NCBI GenBank assembly: GCA_963576565.1
Contig: OY755038.1
Span: 141,352,206-141,416,205, forward strand
Source of the DNA: Aspidapion aeneum
Lineage: Eukaryota > Arthropoda > Insecta > Coleoptera > Brentidae
Direction: 5' to 3'
Length of the DNA stretch: 64,000 nucleotides
Shown here: piece by piece, positions 32,294 to 41,120 of the stretch
How the letters are laid out: each line of letters starts with the position of its first letter
How positions within the stretch are numbered: position 1 is the stretch's first letter
The notes under the pieces: model-generated
Told to the model about the DNA's origin: nothing
Seen by the model: only the letters and a program-made list of their open reading frames with translations
Databases searched by the model: none
Translations under genes and position numbers: made by a program

Positions 32294-32975
32294 TATGTTG
32301 GTAGAAGGGTAAAAGAGTATGTATTTTTTGTGTTAGGTAATAAGGAGGGGGGATGGGGCGAGATGAGGGTTTCAAATATTAAGAGGCGTGGTAACAGGAT
32401 GTGTGTGGGGGTTTTTTTGATAGTAGATAATAAAAATGGGGGTTTTTTGGTGTCAGAGGGCGGGTGGGGCGTGGTTTGAAAAGAACAAAATGGTGATTTT
32501 ATAGTGCAAAAGGCGGAGACGAGGAAGTATGATGGGGTTATTTTGATAATAGGTAATAAAAGTGGGGGTTTTCTGGTGTCAGGGGGGCGGGGTTTGAAAA
32601 GAAAAAAGGGTGTTTTTGATAATAGGTAATAAAAATGACGGGTTTGGAGGCGGGGTTTGGTAATAAAAATGGAGGTTTTCTAGTGTCAAGGGGGCGGGGG
32701 TGAAGCGGTAGTAGGTAATAAAAATGGAGGTTTTCTGTTGTCAGGGGGCGGGTGCGGCGGAGTTTGAAAGGAACCCTAGAGGCGAATAGCAGTGTAAGGT
32801 GATCATAGGTGGGGTGATCTACTATCTTATATAGCCAATTGCATTTTCTTAAAAGAGGTTTGCAATATAATTTTGTTTGTTAAGAGTTATCGCCCACATG
32901 CATTGATAAGGACTTCGAAAATAGTTTATATCAGACACGCGCTTGAATTAGCGGAAGTTTGGGTCAATTGCCATA
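32294..32975. repeat. Polinton left TIR, inner G-rich segment
   Basis: Matches the reverse complement of 49326-49930. It has repeated blocks of the type GGGGGTTTTCTGGTGTCAGG followed by GGCGGGG-like runs and TAATAGGTAATAAAAATG, about five degenerate copies, then GTGATCTACTATCTTATATA and a unique stretch ending AGCGGAAGTTTGG. The G runs could form quadruplexes. Confidence 0.8.
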
Positions 32976-33560
32976 TGTGACGTTTTTTAGTAGGTAGGTA
33001 AAAAATTGGAGCATTAGAGTGACAAAATATCCTGTTTGTCAACCAAAAATGTGAGAATCATAAATATTTTTCCAGAACAGTCTTAAAACCGCAACCTGCA
33101 GATATTTTTGAAATTTTCAAAGCTGGTGTCTTACATACGCTATTGAATTTTCTTAAAAGAGGTTTGGAATAAAATTTATTAATTATTAAAAAATTAAATA
33201 TTTTTTGTTGTTTTATCCCACATGCACTGATAGGGTCTTCGAATACATTCCAGCGGAAGTTGGTTTATGTATGATAAATTCAATAAGTAGGTAGAGATAG
33301 AGATTAGTAGGGGAGCGACGGCGGGTGAAAAAAGTAGGTGAGCCTCGGAGGCAGGGTGATGATCTAAGTGGCAACTGTCAAATGTCAGTGTTAAAGTGTC
33401 AAATGCCAGCTGTCAAACGTCTAAAATGTCTGTCAAATTAAATCTGTCAAATGTCAAAAACGTTATTTAGCGAATTTCAGGGTAGCAAATACTATAAGAC
33501 CAAATAGGCCAAATTTTGAAAAATCCATATTTTAAAAACTATAGACTACGACAGATTTAA
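32976..33560. repeat. Polinton interior: partial TIR duplicate and TGTCAAA repeats
   Basis: About 33125-33270 repeats the inner TIR in diverged form (TTTTCTTAAAAGAGGTTTGG, CACATGCACTGATAGGGTC, CAGCGGAAGTTGG). About 33365-33470 is a cluster of TGTCAAATGTCA-like short repeats. No gene was seen. Confidence 0.6.
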
Positions 33561-33564
33561 ATGT

Positions 33565-33745
33565 ATGATGATGATAATGACTAATATTTTCAAGCACTTT
33601 AAAATAAGACATGTCGAGCTAAAACGTTACAAGTCAAGACTTGTCTTAACTTGTTGCGGGAGAGTTGTCAACAGGAAATAAGTCATAACAAAAATGATTT
33701 TAAATTTAATGAATTTTTATTTAAATAATACTATTTATTAAGAGG
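33565..33745 (-). promoter_or_regulatory. Polinton upstream module, orphan copy
   Basis: The minus strand reads TTTTTGTTATGACTTATTTC, a CAAGTTAAGACAAGTCTTG region, TCGACATGTCTTATT and AGTCATTATCATCAT. The same succession precedes the minor capsid gene at 46282, including the leader just before its start. Here no capsid gene follows; it ends in TIR-related sequence. It looks like a relic of another Polinton gene border. Confidence 0.55.
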
Positions 33746-34155
33746 CGGAGTGGGTAATGTAAGGTAAGGGGGCTTCAGAAGGTAGAAAAAAGGGGGTTTC
33801 AGATGTTAAGAGGCGAAGAGGGGGGGATATGTTTTTTTGATAGGAGGTAAGAAAAATGGGGGGTTTTAGAGTGCAAGAGCGGCAGTGTCTCTTTTGTATA
33901 GTGTCTTTTTAAATAGCAAAACAAACTTATTATTTACCAAACAATTACATGATTCTCACAAAGATCTACCTTTTTGCGCTGAACATGATATTCATCATGG
34001 GTCAAAGTCACCCAAATTGTTGACCACCCTGTATAAAAACAAATTATGTAATTCATTACAGAAATTATAACATTGTAAATGTAAAACTGTTTATGGTAAA
34101 TAAAAAACCTGGATAATATTAAGAAATATTTATTTTTATTATAATACCTAGAAAA
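33746..34155. other. G-rich repeat and AT-rich spacer, no gene seen
   Basis: About 33760-33890 resembles the G-rich TIR blocks (AGGCGGAGTGGG, AAAAATGGGGGGTTTT). The rest is AT-rich with no supported ORF and forms the 3' flank of the metalloproteinase gene. Confidence 0.5.
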
Positions 34156-36774
34156 CTACTCATAAAAAGTGTTAATTTTGACTAACAAAGATTTTAGCTG
34201 TTTAACTAGACCCTTGTCAGGACAGGGTATGCCAATCATATTCCAAATAAAAGTTCCTGTTACAACAACACTTTTTGTGAATTCATTATACTTATAATAT
34301 GAAGTTTTTCTTAAAAAATATATGTGTCCATCAATATAGTTAAAAGCCGATGTTATACCATTTGAAACACCAGGAAAAACATCATTGATGCGACCTCTAG
34401 ATACAATTTTTTCATAGTCAAATTCAATAAATGAATCAGAGTCATAAAAGAAATAATTTTTTCCTGCATTTGTTTGGAACAGTGCATTAAAATTTAAAAA
34501 GTTATTCACTTCAGGAATCAAATTGGTATTTTGAATTTGCATAGAAGGAAACGCTATAGTGTATATCCTATTTCCACTTATACCAGCTTAATCGCCAGCA
34601 TTTTTTTGATAGACGTGTGATACGTTTGACAATCCTTTTAGAAAATATTTTGCAACATTTTCTGCGTTTGCGGGTATTGTATGATCCTTTAAAATATATT
34701 TCCAAATTATATTGATACTCACTACATACATGCGATAAATTGGAAACGAAGGAGAATAGGCCAAAAATATTATATCTGGATATTCTAATTCACACACATT
34801 TTTTATTTCTCCTTGTTTTAATTTACGACTGCTACTAGTAGTGAGAGTAGGTATGGTAGTTGAAATACCCGCTGATATTGTAGTAGGTAAGGGCCTGTCC
34901 TTAAATTACGTAACGCATGAGGGGGGGAGGGGGTCAGACGTCGCGTTATGCAGCATTACAGGGGGTGGGGGGGTGTTCTGCGTCGCGTTACCTAACATCC
35001 TTTACCTACAACCAAAATTAATATTTTTAGTAAAAGTTTTTTTTAATATACAAGATGGCTTTTCTAAATATAAACAAACTTAAATGCTCTTTAATAAAAC
35101 AGCGTGTTTTAAAATCAATAGTTTCAAAAACGTTTTCAAAACGTCTACTTCCGACCTAGGGGACGTTTAAAAAACGTACGTAAAGGAACCTTAATGTTCA
35201 AAAAAGCCCTGGAACATCTTTCGGACGTCTTTGTTGGTCTCTTTTACATTTTTAAAACGTCCCCACAGACAAGATGTATCGAAGACATCTAGAAAACGTA
35301 CTAGGGACGTTTAAAAAATATACCTGGGACATTTTAAAAACGTTCCGGGGATGTTTCAATATCATTCCGGGGACGGAATAAAACGTTGCGATAACGTTTT
35401 AAAAAGGTTTTGGGGACGTTTTAAAAACGTCTATTTTGTACCTATCAAACGTTTTATAAAATAACGTTTAGCGACTTCAACATCCGAAAAAGGTCCCTGG
35501 AGCGTTTTTGAGGGTCTATATTACTTTTGTAAAACGTCCCTACAGAATATTTTAAAACATTCTAAGAATGTTTTAAAACGTCTTAAGAATCTGCCAAATT
35601 TGATTTTTTTTACAAACAAAAATTTCGTACTTTCATTGTTGTGATTCAGCCTATTAGAAAGCTAAACCATTACACTATACGAACCAATTAAAAAAATTGA
35701 CATTTCGCTAAAATAAAAAATAAAGAACGCTTTTTCACCCCCTGCCTATTTACATAGTCTACCTAGAAAACATTCGTTGAATAAACATAGAAAAAATATT
35801 TTATGTCTTTAAAAGCAAAAATATATAAAGTAGGGGGGGGGGTGATAGCAACCGTTACGTAATTTTCTAGGAGGGTCAGTGGTTTCGTTACAGGTGCGTT
35901 ACAGGGGGGTGGGGGGTGTCAAAATTTCGGCATTTTTGCGTTACGTAATTTAAGGACAGGCCCTAACGGCATACTGGGGCTCCATTTTGGAATCACAGCG
36001 CATTTATTTCAGGTCCGTACAATGCTTCTAAACCTGCTATACCATCTTCTGATAAATTCCTAACCTTAGTTTGATACCAAGGGTACATTATTGAGTTTGG
36101 ATCACTGGTGTGCCCCAAACCCAAGGCATGGCCCACTTCATGTAAAAGGGTAGAAAAGAAACTCGATTTCCAGTTGTATTATTTAAACTAAAATCCCAAA
36201 CCTGATTTTTATTGATATGAATTTCTATGCATCCACTTTGGGGTGGGTAGTAGGCATGCGCCAATTATCCAGGAGTAAAAACAGTTGAACAACGTTTGGT
36301 ACCTTGACAGTTATAACGAAAATAATGTTGTTTTCCAACAACAGTTATTGTAATATCAGGTTTAACATTAGCAAATGTCATGTAGGTAAAATTTTGAAAC
36401 ACTTTGCCATACTTCAAACACTTTTTTGGCAACTAAAAGAGCCTCTGGTGTAGCTTGCGGAAAAAACCATCCTAAACTCATCTTTTTCCATGACGAAATT
36501 ACTGTGTATGAATTATCCCCCTGTATACATCGACGTTTTGTAATAATTCGATTGTTTCGTCATTCAGCTTTCCATCTACTGGTAAATTATATTTTTTTTT
36601 AAATTCTATTAGCACTGAAGTTAAATCAGTGATTGCACTAGTGATATTACTGTTTTTAGCTATGTAGCCATAACGTTGCAACAATGAAATAGCATCTGTC
36701 TCATCAAAAATTTTACCTATTGTCAATATAACCAGTGTGATCAAAATTACCATCACAACTTTACTAGCCCACAT
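34156..36774 (-). pseudogene. Matrix metalloproteinase cargo gene of the Polinton (broken)
   Basis: The minus strand carries an MMP in the usual order. The start (36774) gives an N-terminal hydrophobic segment (VVMVILITLVILTIG), then a prodomain with LLQRYGYI and YNLPVDGKLNDETIELL. The PRCG cysteine switch is not seen where expected. The catalytic domain includes LAHAYYPPQSGC, the zinc motif HEVGHALGLGH (complement 36110-36142), the SIMYPWY Met-turn and LEALYGPE. After a Thr/Ser-rich hinge the hemopexin-like repeats follow (DIIFLAYSPSFPIYRMY; FNALFQTNAGKNYFF; NDVFPGVSNGITSAF; GHIYFLRKTSYYKY). One Harbinger-type MITE (34891-35963) splits hinge from catalytic domain, and there are at least two frameshifts and a stop in the catalytic part. 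An MMP is a host-type secreted protease; its place between Polinton TIR and integrase, with a Polinton upstream module, marks it as captured cargo. Confidence 0.85.
34891..35963. mobile_element. PIF/Harbinger-type non-autonomous element
   Basis: A 1073-bp element with inverted ends GGGCCTGTCCTTAAATTACG and a TAA duplication on both sides (34888-34890 and 35964-35966). The end sequence and 3-bp TWA duplication fit PIF/Harbinger. Inside are G-rich or C-rich subterminal runs and a central region with many ACGTTTTAAAAACGT-like words. No transposase is encoded. It interrupts the MMP gene. Confidence 0.88.
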
Positions 36775-37000
36775 TATGATTAATACTGCTCAAAGAATAA
36801 ACAGGGCAGGAAATGAGACATGTTGAAATAAAACGCAAACAAGTTAGAACTTGTCTTAACTTGTTTACAGCTTAAGACTTCTAAACTTGGTGTTGTTGTT
36901 GTTGCTTTCATAGTGATTGTAGGAAATGAATCATAACAAAAATGATTTTAATTTTAATGAATTTTATTTAAATAATATTGTGTGTTATCTTAAAAGCGAT
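36775..37000 (-). promoter_or_regulatory. Shared Polinton upstream module (MMP side)
   Basis: Minus strand, reading towards the MMP start: TTTTTGTTATGATTCATTTC, then ACAAGTTAAGACAAGTTCTA, then CAACATGTCTCATTTCCTGC, then the ATG. The minor capsid gene at 46282 is preceded by the same elements in the same order. It also separates the MMP from the divergent ORF at 37106, so it may act in both directions. Confidence 0.6.
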
Positions 37001-37105
37001 TCAAAAATAGATAAAACGTTGCATGTGGATACTCTTTCTTCGCGATATTTAATTTCAAGTTTAAAGTCGCATTTTTAGTTTCTGGTTAGAATTCAAACAG
37101 AAAAG

Positions 37106-37627
37106 ATGTTTGAGCCATTAATTTTCTCAATTTTTATAAATTGCAAAATATTAATTTTCTATCAACCAAATAATGTGCAAGATGCTTACATAACATTTAA
37201 TACCAATACGATTTGGCCTTCATATTACTGGAACAGATTAAGTATTCCGAACAAAACATATGATGCACAGTTTTATCAATATACACTCACTACAACTGAG
37301 TGCAGTTTTATCACAATTTTTAAACTAGGACTAAAATTTTTTAACATGTCTGGTTATGATGAATTTGGATGGTTTATTCCGGGACAAGAGTACGATTTGG
37401 TGCCAGAATTTTTATTATCACCTACCACCTCAAATATATATTCAAATAAATCTGATGAGAACAATGAGATTGTATTCAACACCACTTTAAGGTCTCAAGA
37501 TAATGATGATAATGGTGACGATGAAGACGACACTTGTTTCAAATCCTATAAAAATCCTATTTTTATAATCGAATTGATTTATCTAATATTGTCGAGTGTA
37601 TTTTATACTGTTACTGTTTATCACTAA
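37106..37627 (+). CDS. Unknown secreted/membrane glycoprotein-like ORF in Polinton
   Basis: An intact 173-codon frame. I do not recognise a family. The first ~20 residues are hydrophobic (MFEPLIFSIFINCKILIFYQ), fitting a signal peptide. The middle is polar with several N-glycosylation sequons (NKTY, NMSG, NKSD, NTTL). It is followed by an acidic stretch (DNDDNGDDEDD) and a C-terminal hydrophobic segment (PIFIIELIYLILSSVFYTV), fitting a type I membrane protein with almost no cytoplasmic tail. It lies divergent to the MMP pseudogene across a shared intergenic region and runs toward an 11-bp minisatellite. It is the only clearly undamaged gene in the left half of this Polinton. A role at the cell or particle surface is a guess from topology only. 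Confidence 0.55.
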   Translation: MFEPLIFSIFINCKILIFYQPNNVQDAYITFNTNTIWPSYYWNRLSIPNKTYDAQFYQYTLTTTECSFITIFKLGLKFFNMSGYDEFGWFIPGQEYDLVPEFLLSPTTSNIYSNKSDENNEIVFNTTLRSQDNDDNGDDEDDTCFKSYKNPIFIIELIYLILSSVFYTVTVYH

Positions 37628-37736
37628 AAAAAATCTATATGTCAAAAATGCTTTAATATAAAAATAGATGCTTAAAATTTACAGAATACAGTTTTAGTTT
37701 TGCTATATCTATATATTAAAAGTCGAATTAAGTCGC

Positions 37737-37901
37737 TAACGTGACGTTAACGTGGAGCTAACGTGACGCAAACGTGACGCTAACGTGACGCTAACGTGAC
37801 GTTAACGTGACGCTAACGTGACGCTAACGTGATGCTAACGTGACGTTAACGTGACGCTAACGTGACGCTAACGTGACGCTAATGTAACGCGAATGCGACG
37901 C
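37737..37901. repeat. Minisatellite, 11-bp unit, ~15 copies
   Basis: Units of TAACGTGACGC with variants TAACGTGACGT and TAACGTGATGC. It lies between the convergent 3' ends of the glycoprotein-like ORF and the hypothetical gene at 38016-38682. The unit contains both an ACGT core and a TGACG half-site. Confidence 0.9.
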
Positions 37902-38015
37902 AAATTACTGGTAAAATATTTAAAAAAAAAGACAATTTTTCTGTATATATTGTTTTATTTTATAAAACTTCTTAGTTTAATAAAGTATTTTCTAATACAA
38001 TTCAAAAATGTTTTT

Positions 38016-38682
38016 TCATTCTAACTCATTTACAACTTTTATTTTGTAAAAATAAATATACTCTCTAAGAGCCCTACTTAACGGCTCATCAGCGGATACT
38101 TCACAAAATGTATACAACGTTTCTAATGGACCATAAAGACATTCAGTGTTGTTACTGCAGTGAGATGAAATCATATCTAGAACGTTGTGGTAGTAGCAGC
38201 AAAAATTTAAATTCTCCAACATTGCTACTTGATGTGATACGAGTCTATTATTTAAGTCCAGGATCTGCATTATATCTTCTTCACATAACATAAATTTAAC
38301 TCCATGTTTGCTGATCTCTAAAAATTTCTGATCGTCATACACTAGTTGAGTAATTTTACAAAACAACCCAATTGGAAACACCACTGGTGGTGGTGGTGGT
38401 GAATCGCATTCACCTGGGATCCAGTAGTGGATTTTTCAAAAAAATCAGTAATTCTCTGCTACGAAAGTTCAATAAAGTCTGCCCATTCAAAGGTACTTGG
38501 GAAATTTTGTTTGATTTCACTAATTGAGTATATTGTTTCCAGTCCAAAATTCTATCAACTTCCAAATCATAATCAGGTGGTGAAGATGATTCAGAAGCAC
38601 TGTCTTGACTCATTGATGTTTGGTAATCACTGTCAACGTTGTCGGCGATACTTTCTGGACTCATTATCATTTTAAGACACAA
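38016..38682 (-). pseudogene. Conserved Polinton hypothetical gene, left copy, variant C-terminus
   Basis: The start region MIMSPESIADNVDSDYQ and SESSSPPDYDLE is shared with the right copy at 45451. A deletion and frameshift break the middle. After the shared DNA phrase GGTGAATGCGATTC the two copies have nothing in common: this copy continues with a proline run (GGT-repeat DNA at about 38388-38401) and then a 122-codon frame (KITQLVYDDQKFLEISK...SRALREYIYF) that ends at 38016. No domain is recognised in either part. It lies downstream of the integrase on the same strand. Confidence 0.55.
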
Positions 38683-38734
38683 ACTTTAAAAGTAAAACTA
38701 AAATGACTTTATGGTAGCCAAATTTTTTTAATTT

Positions 38735-39700
38735 ATACCTATTCCCCCCACTCCTTCTTGCTTTCCCCCCCAATAATAAACAACGCCAGAAGCATCGATC
38801 CAGCCGTTATGTGTGCGATCCATACCAAGCCATTGGACGTACATCTTTTTTCCTTTTCTTCGTAGATAAACATCCGGATTGGCTGCTTTTTGTAGTTCCT
38901 CGTCATAGAAAGCTCCCTTGATTGGAGCGCCCGTCATGTCTTTAAGCATGTAAGTAGCAGGATTGGTAATATTCACTTTGGTAATTTTAAATAATTCCGT
39001 TGTCCAATTAGGTGTATAACATTTTTAAAATATATGCCTTTGATATGCGCACCACGTCATTTTTATGAAATTTTCGAGGTTCCGCAATTTTTAGATGTGT
39101 ATAGCATCTACGCAGAATTGCCTTCTCATTGGATCTGTTCACCTTCGCCAGTTTACATTTAGTTTTACTGTGTTTTGTATTGTTGTAAGCTTCAACGATT
39201 TCGGGTAAGGCGTTTATCCATTTGTAGTACCATAAAGACAAAATATTTGTAAAGCCTGCTTTTTAAAGTCCTTATGACCCTTTCACACATAGCAGCCTTT
39301 TTTATGGTAAATGTGCTGTAGTGGTTGATATTATGTTTTTTCATTAAAGCTTGGAATTTAGAATTATAAAACTCTGTACCCTGGCCGGTTTGTAAATTTT
39401 TCGGGCAAAGTTTCGAATGTTTTAAAATTACAGTCTTTGTCTTAAGCGGACTAACCCACACGCACTTTGAGAAACAATCAATGGTTACCATAATCATTTA
39501 AAAGTTTTTATTATATTTAGCATATTGTTGCACATCGGCCAAGTCAATTTGCCATAAGTCATCCAAACCTTTGATAATGGTGCGGCGTCTCGGGTAGTTT
39601 TTTCGACTCTGTTTATGCAGCTCATTAACAAGTTGTACCTTCTCTTTGGGTTGCATGAGTTTAAATGACTCCTTCAACGCATTTAGAAAAACTTTATTTT
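38735..39700 (-). pseudogene. Polinton integrase, left copy
   Basis: Minus strand: an N-terminal part with QPKEKVQLVNELHK and RRTIIKGLDDLWQIDLAD; the retroviral-type core with VTIDCFSKCVWVSPLK, QTGQGTEFYNSKF (catalytic second D changed to G) and CERVIRTLKSRLYKYF; the region YNNTKHSKTKC; and the C-terminal chromodomain-like part TNPATYMLKDMTGAPIKGAF and KMYVQWLGMDRTHNGWID. This is the c-integrase used by Polintons for insertion with a 6-bp duplication. Stops and frameshifts break it, and a small deletion removes residues between DVYL and RRKGKKMY. A second fragment lies inverted at 44810-45350. Confidence 0.85.
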
Positions 39701-39732
39701 ACATTTTCGAGGTGAGAAAGTAGATCACTTAT

Positions 39733-40218
39733 TTATTCTTGAAGCTTAGCATCTGCTTGCGCAAACTCTTTCCGTAAAAAAGCCTTGCAACGTACGATGC
39801 TTTTGTCTACATATAATTTATTAGTCAGATGTTTGCCTGCAACTGGAGGATCTTTATTAATAAACTCTGATATTTCTTCTAATTTTTCATTAACTTGTTT
39901 AAATTGATTTTCAAAAGTTTGCAACGATGTAACCAAGGGTGCTATTTGTAATTCAACAATCGTTTTGGCTGCTGTTTCCACGTTTTCAAGGTTCTGTTCA
40001 AACTGTTCTCGAACTCCTTCTATCAAAGAAATTGTGTGTGATGCTTGCATATCTCCATATTTCTTAGTCACAGCATCAGTGTCTAAAATTGGATCTTTTA
40101 AATTGCATATTTTTAAATTACTTGCGTCCACATCACCATCAGATGTATGAGGAAAGGTTGGCCTTGGAATAGAACGTTCTCGGCTTCCAGAATGGCGTCC
40201 GAATTTGTCAACACTCAT
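39733..40218 (-). CDS. Polinton fibre-like coiled-coil protein
   Basis: An intact 161-codon frame starting MSVDKFGRHSGSRERSI. Residues about 35-55 read LKICNLKDPILDTDAVTKKY, a phrase very like the repeat found in phage tail fibres and in a conserved Polinton gene. The following ~60 residues are heptad-like (SLIEGVREQFEQNLENVETAAKTIVELQ and onward), and the end has DPPVAGKHLTNKLYVDKSIV, a second fibre-like motif. It lies just upstream of the integrase on the same strand. A trimeric appendage is plausible but unproven. Confidence 0.6.
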   Translation of the reverse strand: MSVDKFGRHSGSRERSIPRPTFPHTSDGDVDASNLKICNLKDPILDTDAVTKKYGDMQASHTISLIEGVREQFEQNLENVETAAKTIVELQIAPLVTSLQTFENQFKQVNEKLEEISEFINKDPPVAGKHLTNKLYVDKSIVRCKAFLRKEFAQADAKLQE

Positions 40219-40244
40219 AATGACACTGATAAAAAATAAGCTTT

Positions 40245-40638
40245 CCTAAAGTATAATATTGGCTTCTTTAAGTTCGTTTATTATTGAAATAACTTCATTA
40301 TTGTGTGCCAAATTGCCAGCATCTTTTAAAGAAATAAGTAGCTAAGTCGATCAACAAGTTCATTGGGATCGTCCCAATAAACATATTCCACTGGGTCTTC
40401 GTTGTATCTTATTTGATTACCGAGTCCCTTTCCTAAAGGCTACGATGTTGACGAAGTTGAACGCATTTTTATGCTTGGTAAAAAGACTGTAGTCTTAAAC
40501 AGTGGTCTTATTATCTCTTGGTACTTAAACTTTTGGCTACCCTTTAACCGATTCAGGATATCTTTGTGAGCACCTGTTTCCGTCAGAATGGCTTTATAGT
40601 TAGCTTCATCTTCAGTGGTGTATTCGTCAGGCGGGTCC
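40245..40638 (-). pseudogene. Conserved Polinton gene, truncated by a LINE
   Basis: Minus strand: PPDEYTTEDEANYKAILTE and GAHKDILNRLKGSQKFKYQE, then after a stop LGNQIRYNEDPVEYVYWDD and PNELVDRL. I recognise this as a conserved Polinton gene of unknown function that usually lies next to the fibre-like gene. The jockey-like LINE cuts off its 5' part at about 40638. Confidence 0.55.
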
Positions 40639-40659
40639 GGGCGTTCCTTGAAAATGTCT

Positions 40660-41120
40660 GCTTATCGTTTTTATTGCACCAGTCCTTCTGCGCTAAAGAA
40701 CCACGTTGCGTAAAATGCACGGGGAAACATCTTACTGTAGAATGCCCCAAAGCAAAAGAATCTGAGCCAAAATGCATCCACTGTGGAGGCAAGCATCCTG
40801 CTAACTACAGAGGATGCCTTGTTGCTAAAGAAATACAAAAATTGAAAAATAAACCTAAGAAACCGAATCTCACACTAAACGGGATTACAAATAGACAAAC
40901 CCAACAGACAAGAAACACAGTCACACAAAACTCTGTGACAAGGACATACAGCCAAGTAGCAGCAACAGCTACTATACCTAGTATTAATATCAGTAGTCAA
41001 AATACTATGGAACAAACACTTCAATTAATTTTGGAGAAATTGAACAAACTTGATGAGCGATTAACTAAACTAGAAAGTAGCAATAACGGAGCTACCAATA
41101 TGCCTCAAAATGGTCAGTAA
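40660..41120 (+). pseudogene. Jockey-like ORF1, zinc-knuckle part
   Basis: The 3' part of a Gag-like ORF1 with CAKEPRCVKCTGKHLTVEC and PKCIHCGGKHPANYRGC (CCHC-type knuckles), then a basic and Gln/Thr-rich tail ending TNMPQNGQ. It overlaps the ORF2 start at 41110 by 11 nt. The 5' part is missing. Confidence 0.75.

Noticed and set aside
33885..34070. 61-codon plus-strand frame left of the MMP gene
   Set aside because: Short, AT-rich, without domain or start context; it includes a CCCTGTATAAAAA word common in insect repeats.
37737..37901. CRISPR-like array
   Set aside because: Units are 11 bp with no unique spacers, in a eukaryotic transposon; it is a minisatellite.
40583..40792. Minus-strand 69-codon frame over the LINE border
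   Set aside because: It is a shadow of the zinc-knuckle frame on the plus strand and spans the junction between Polinton and LINE.
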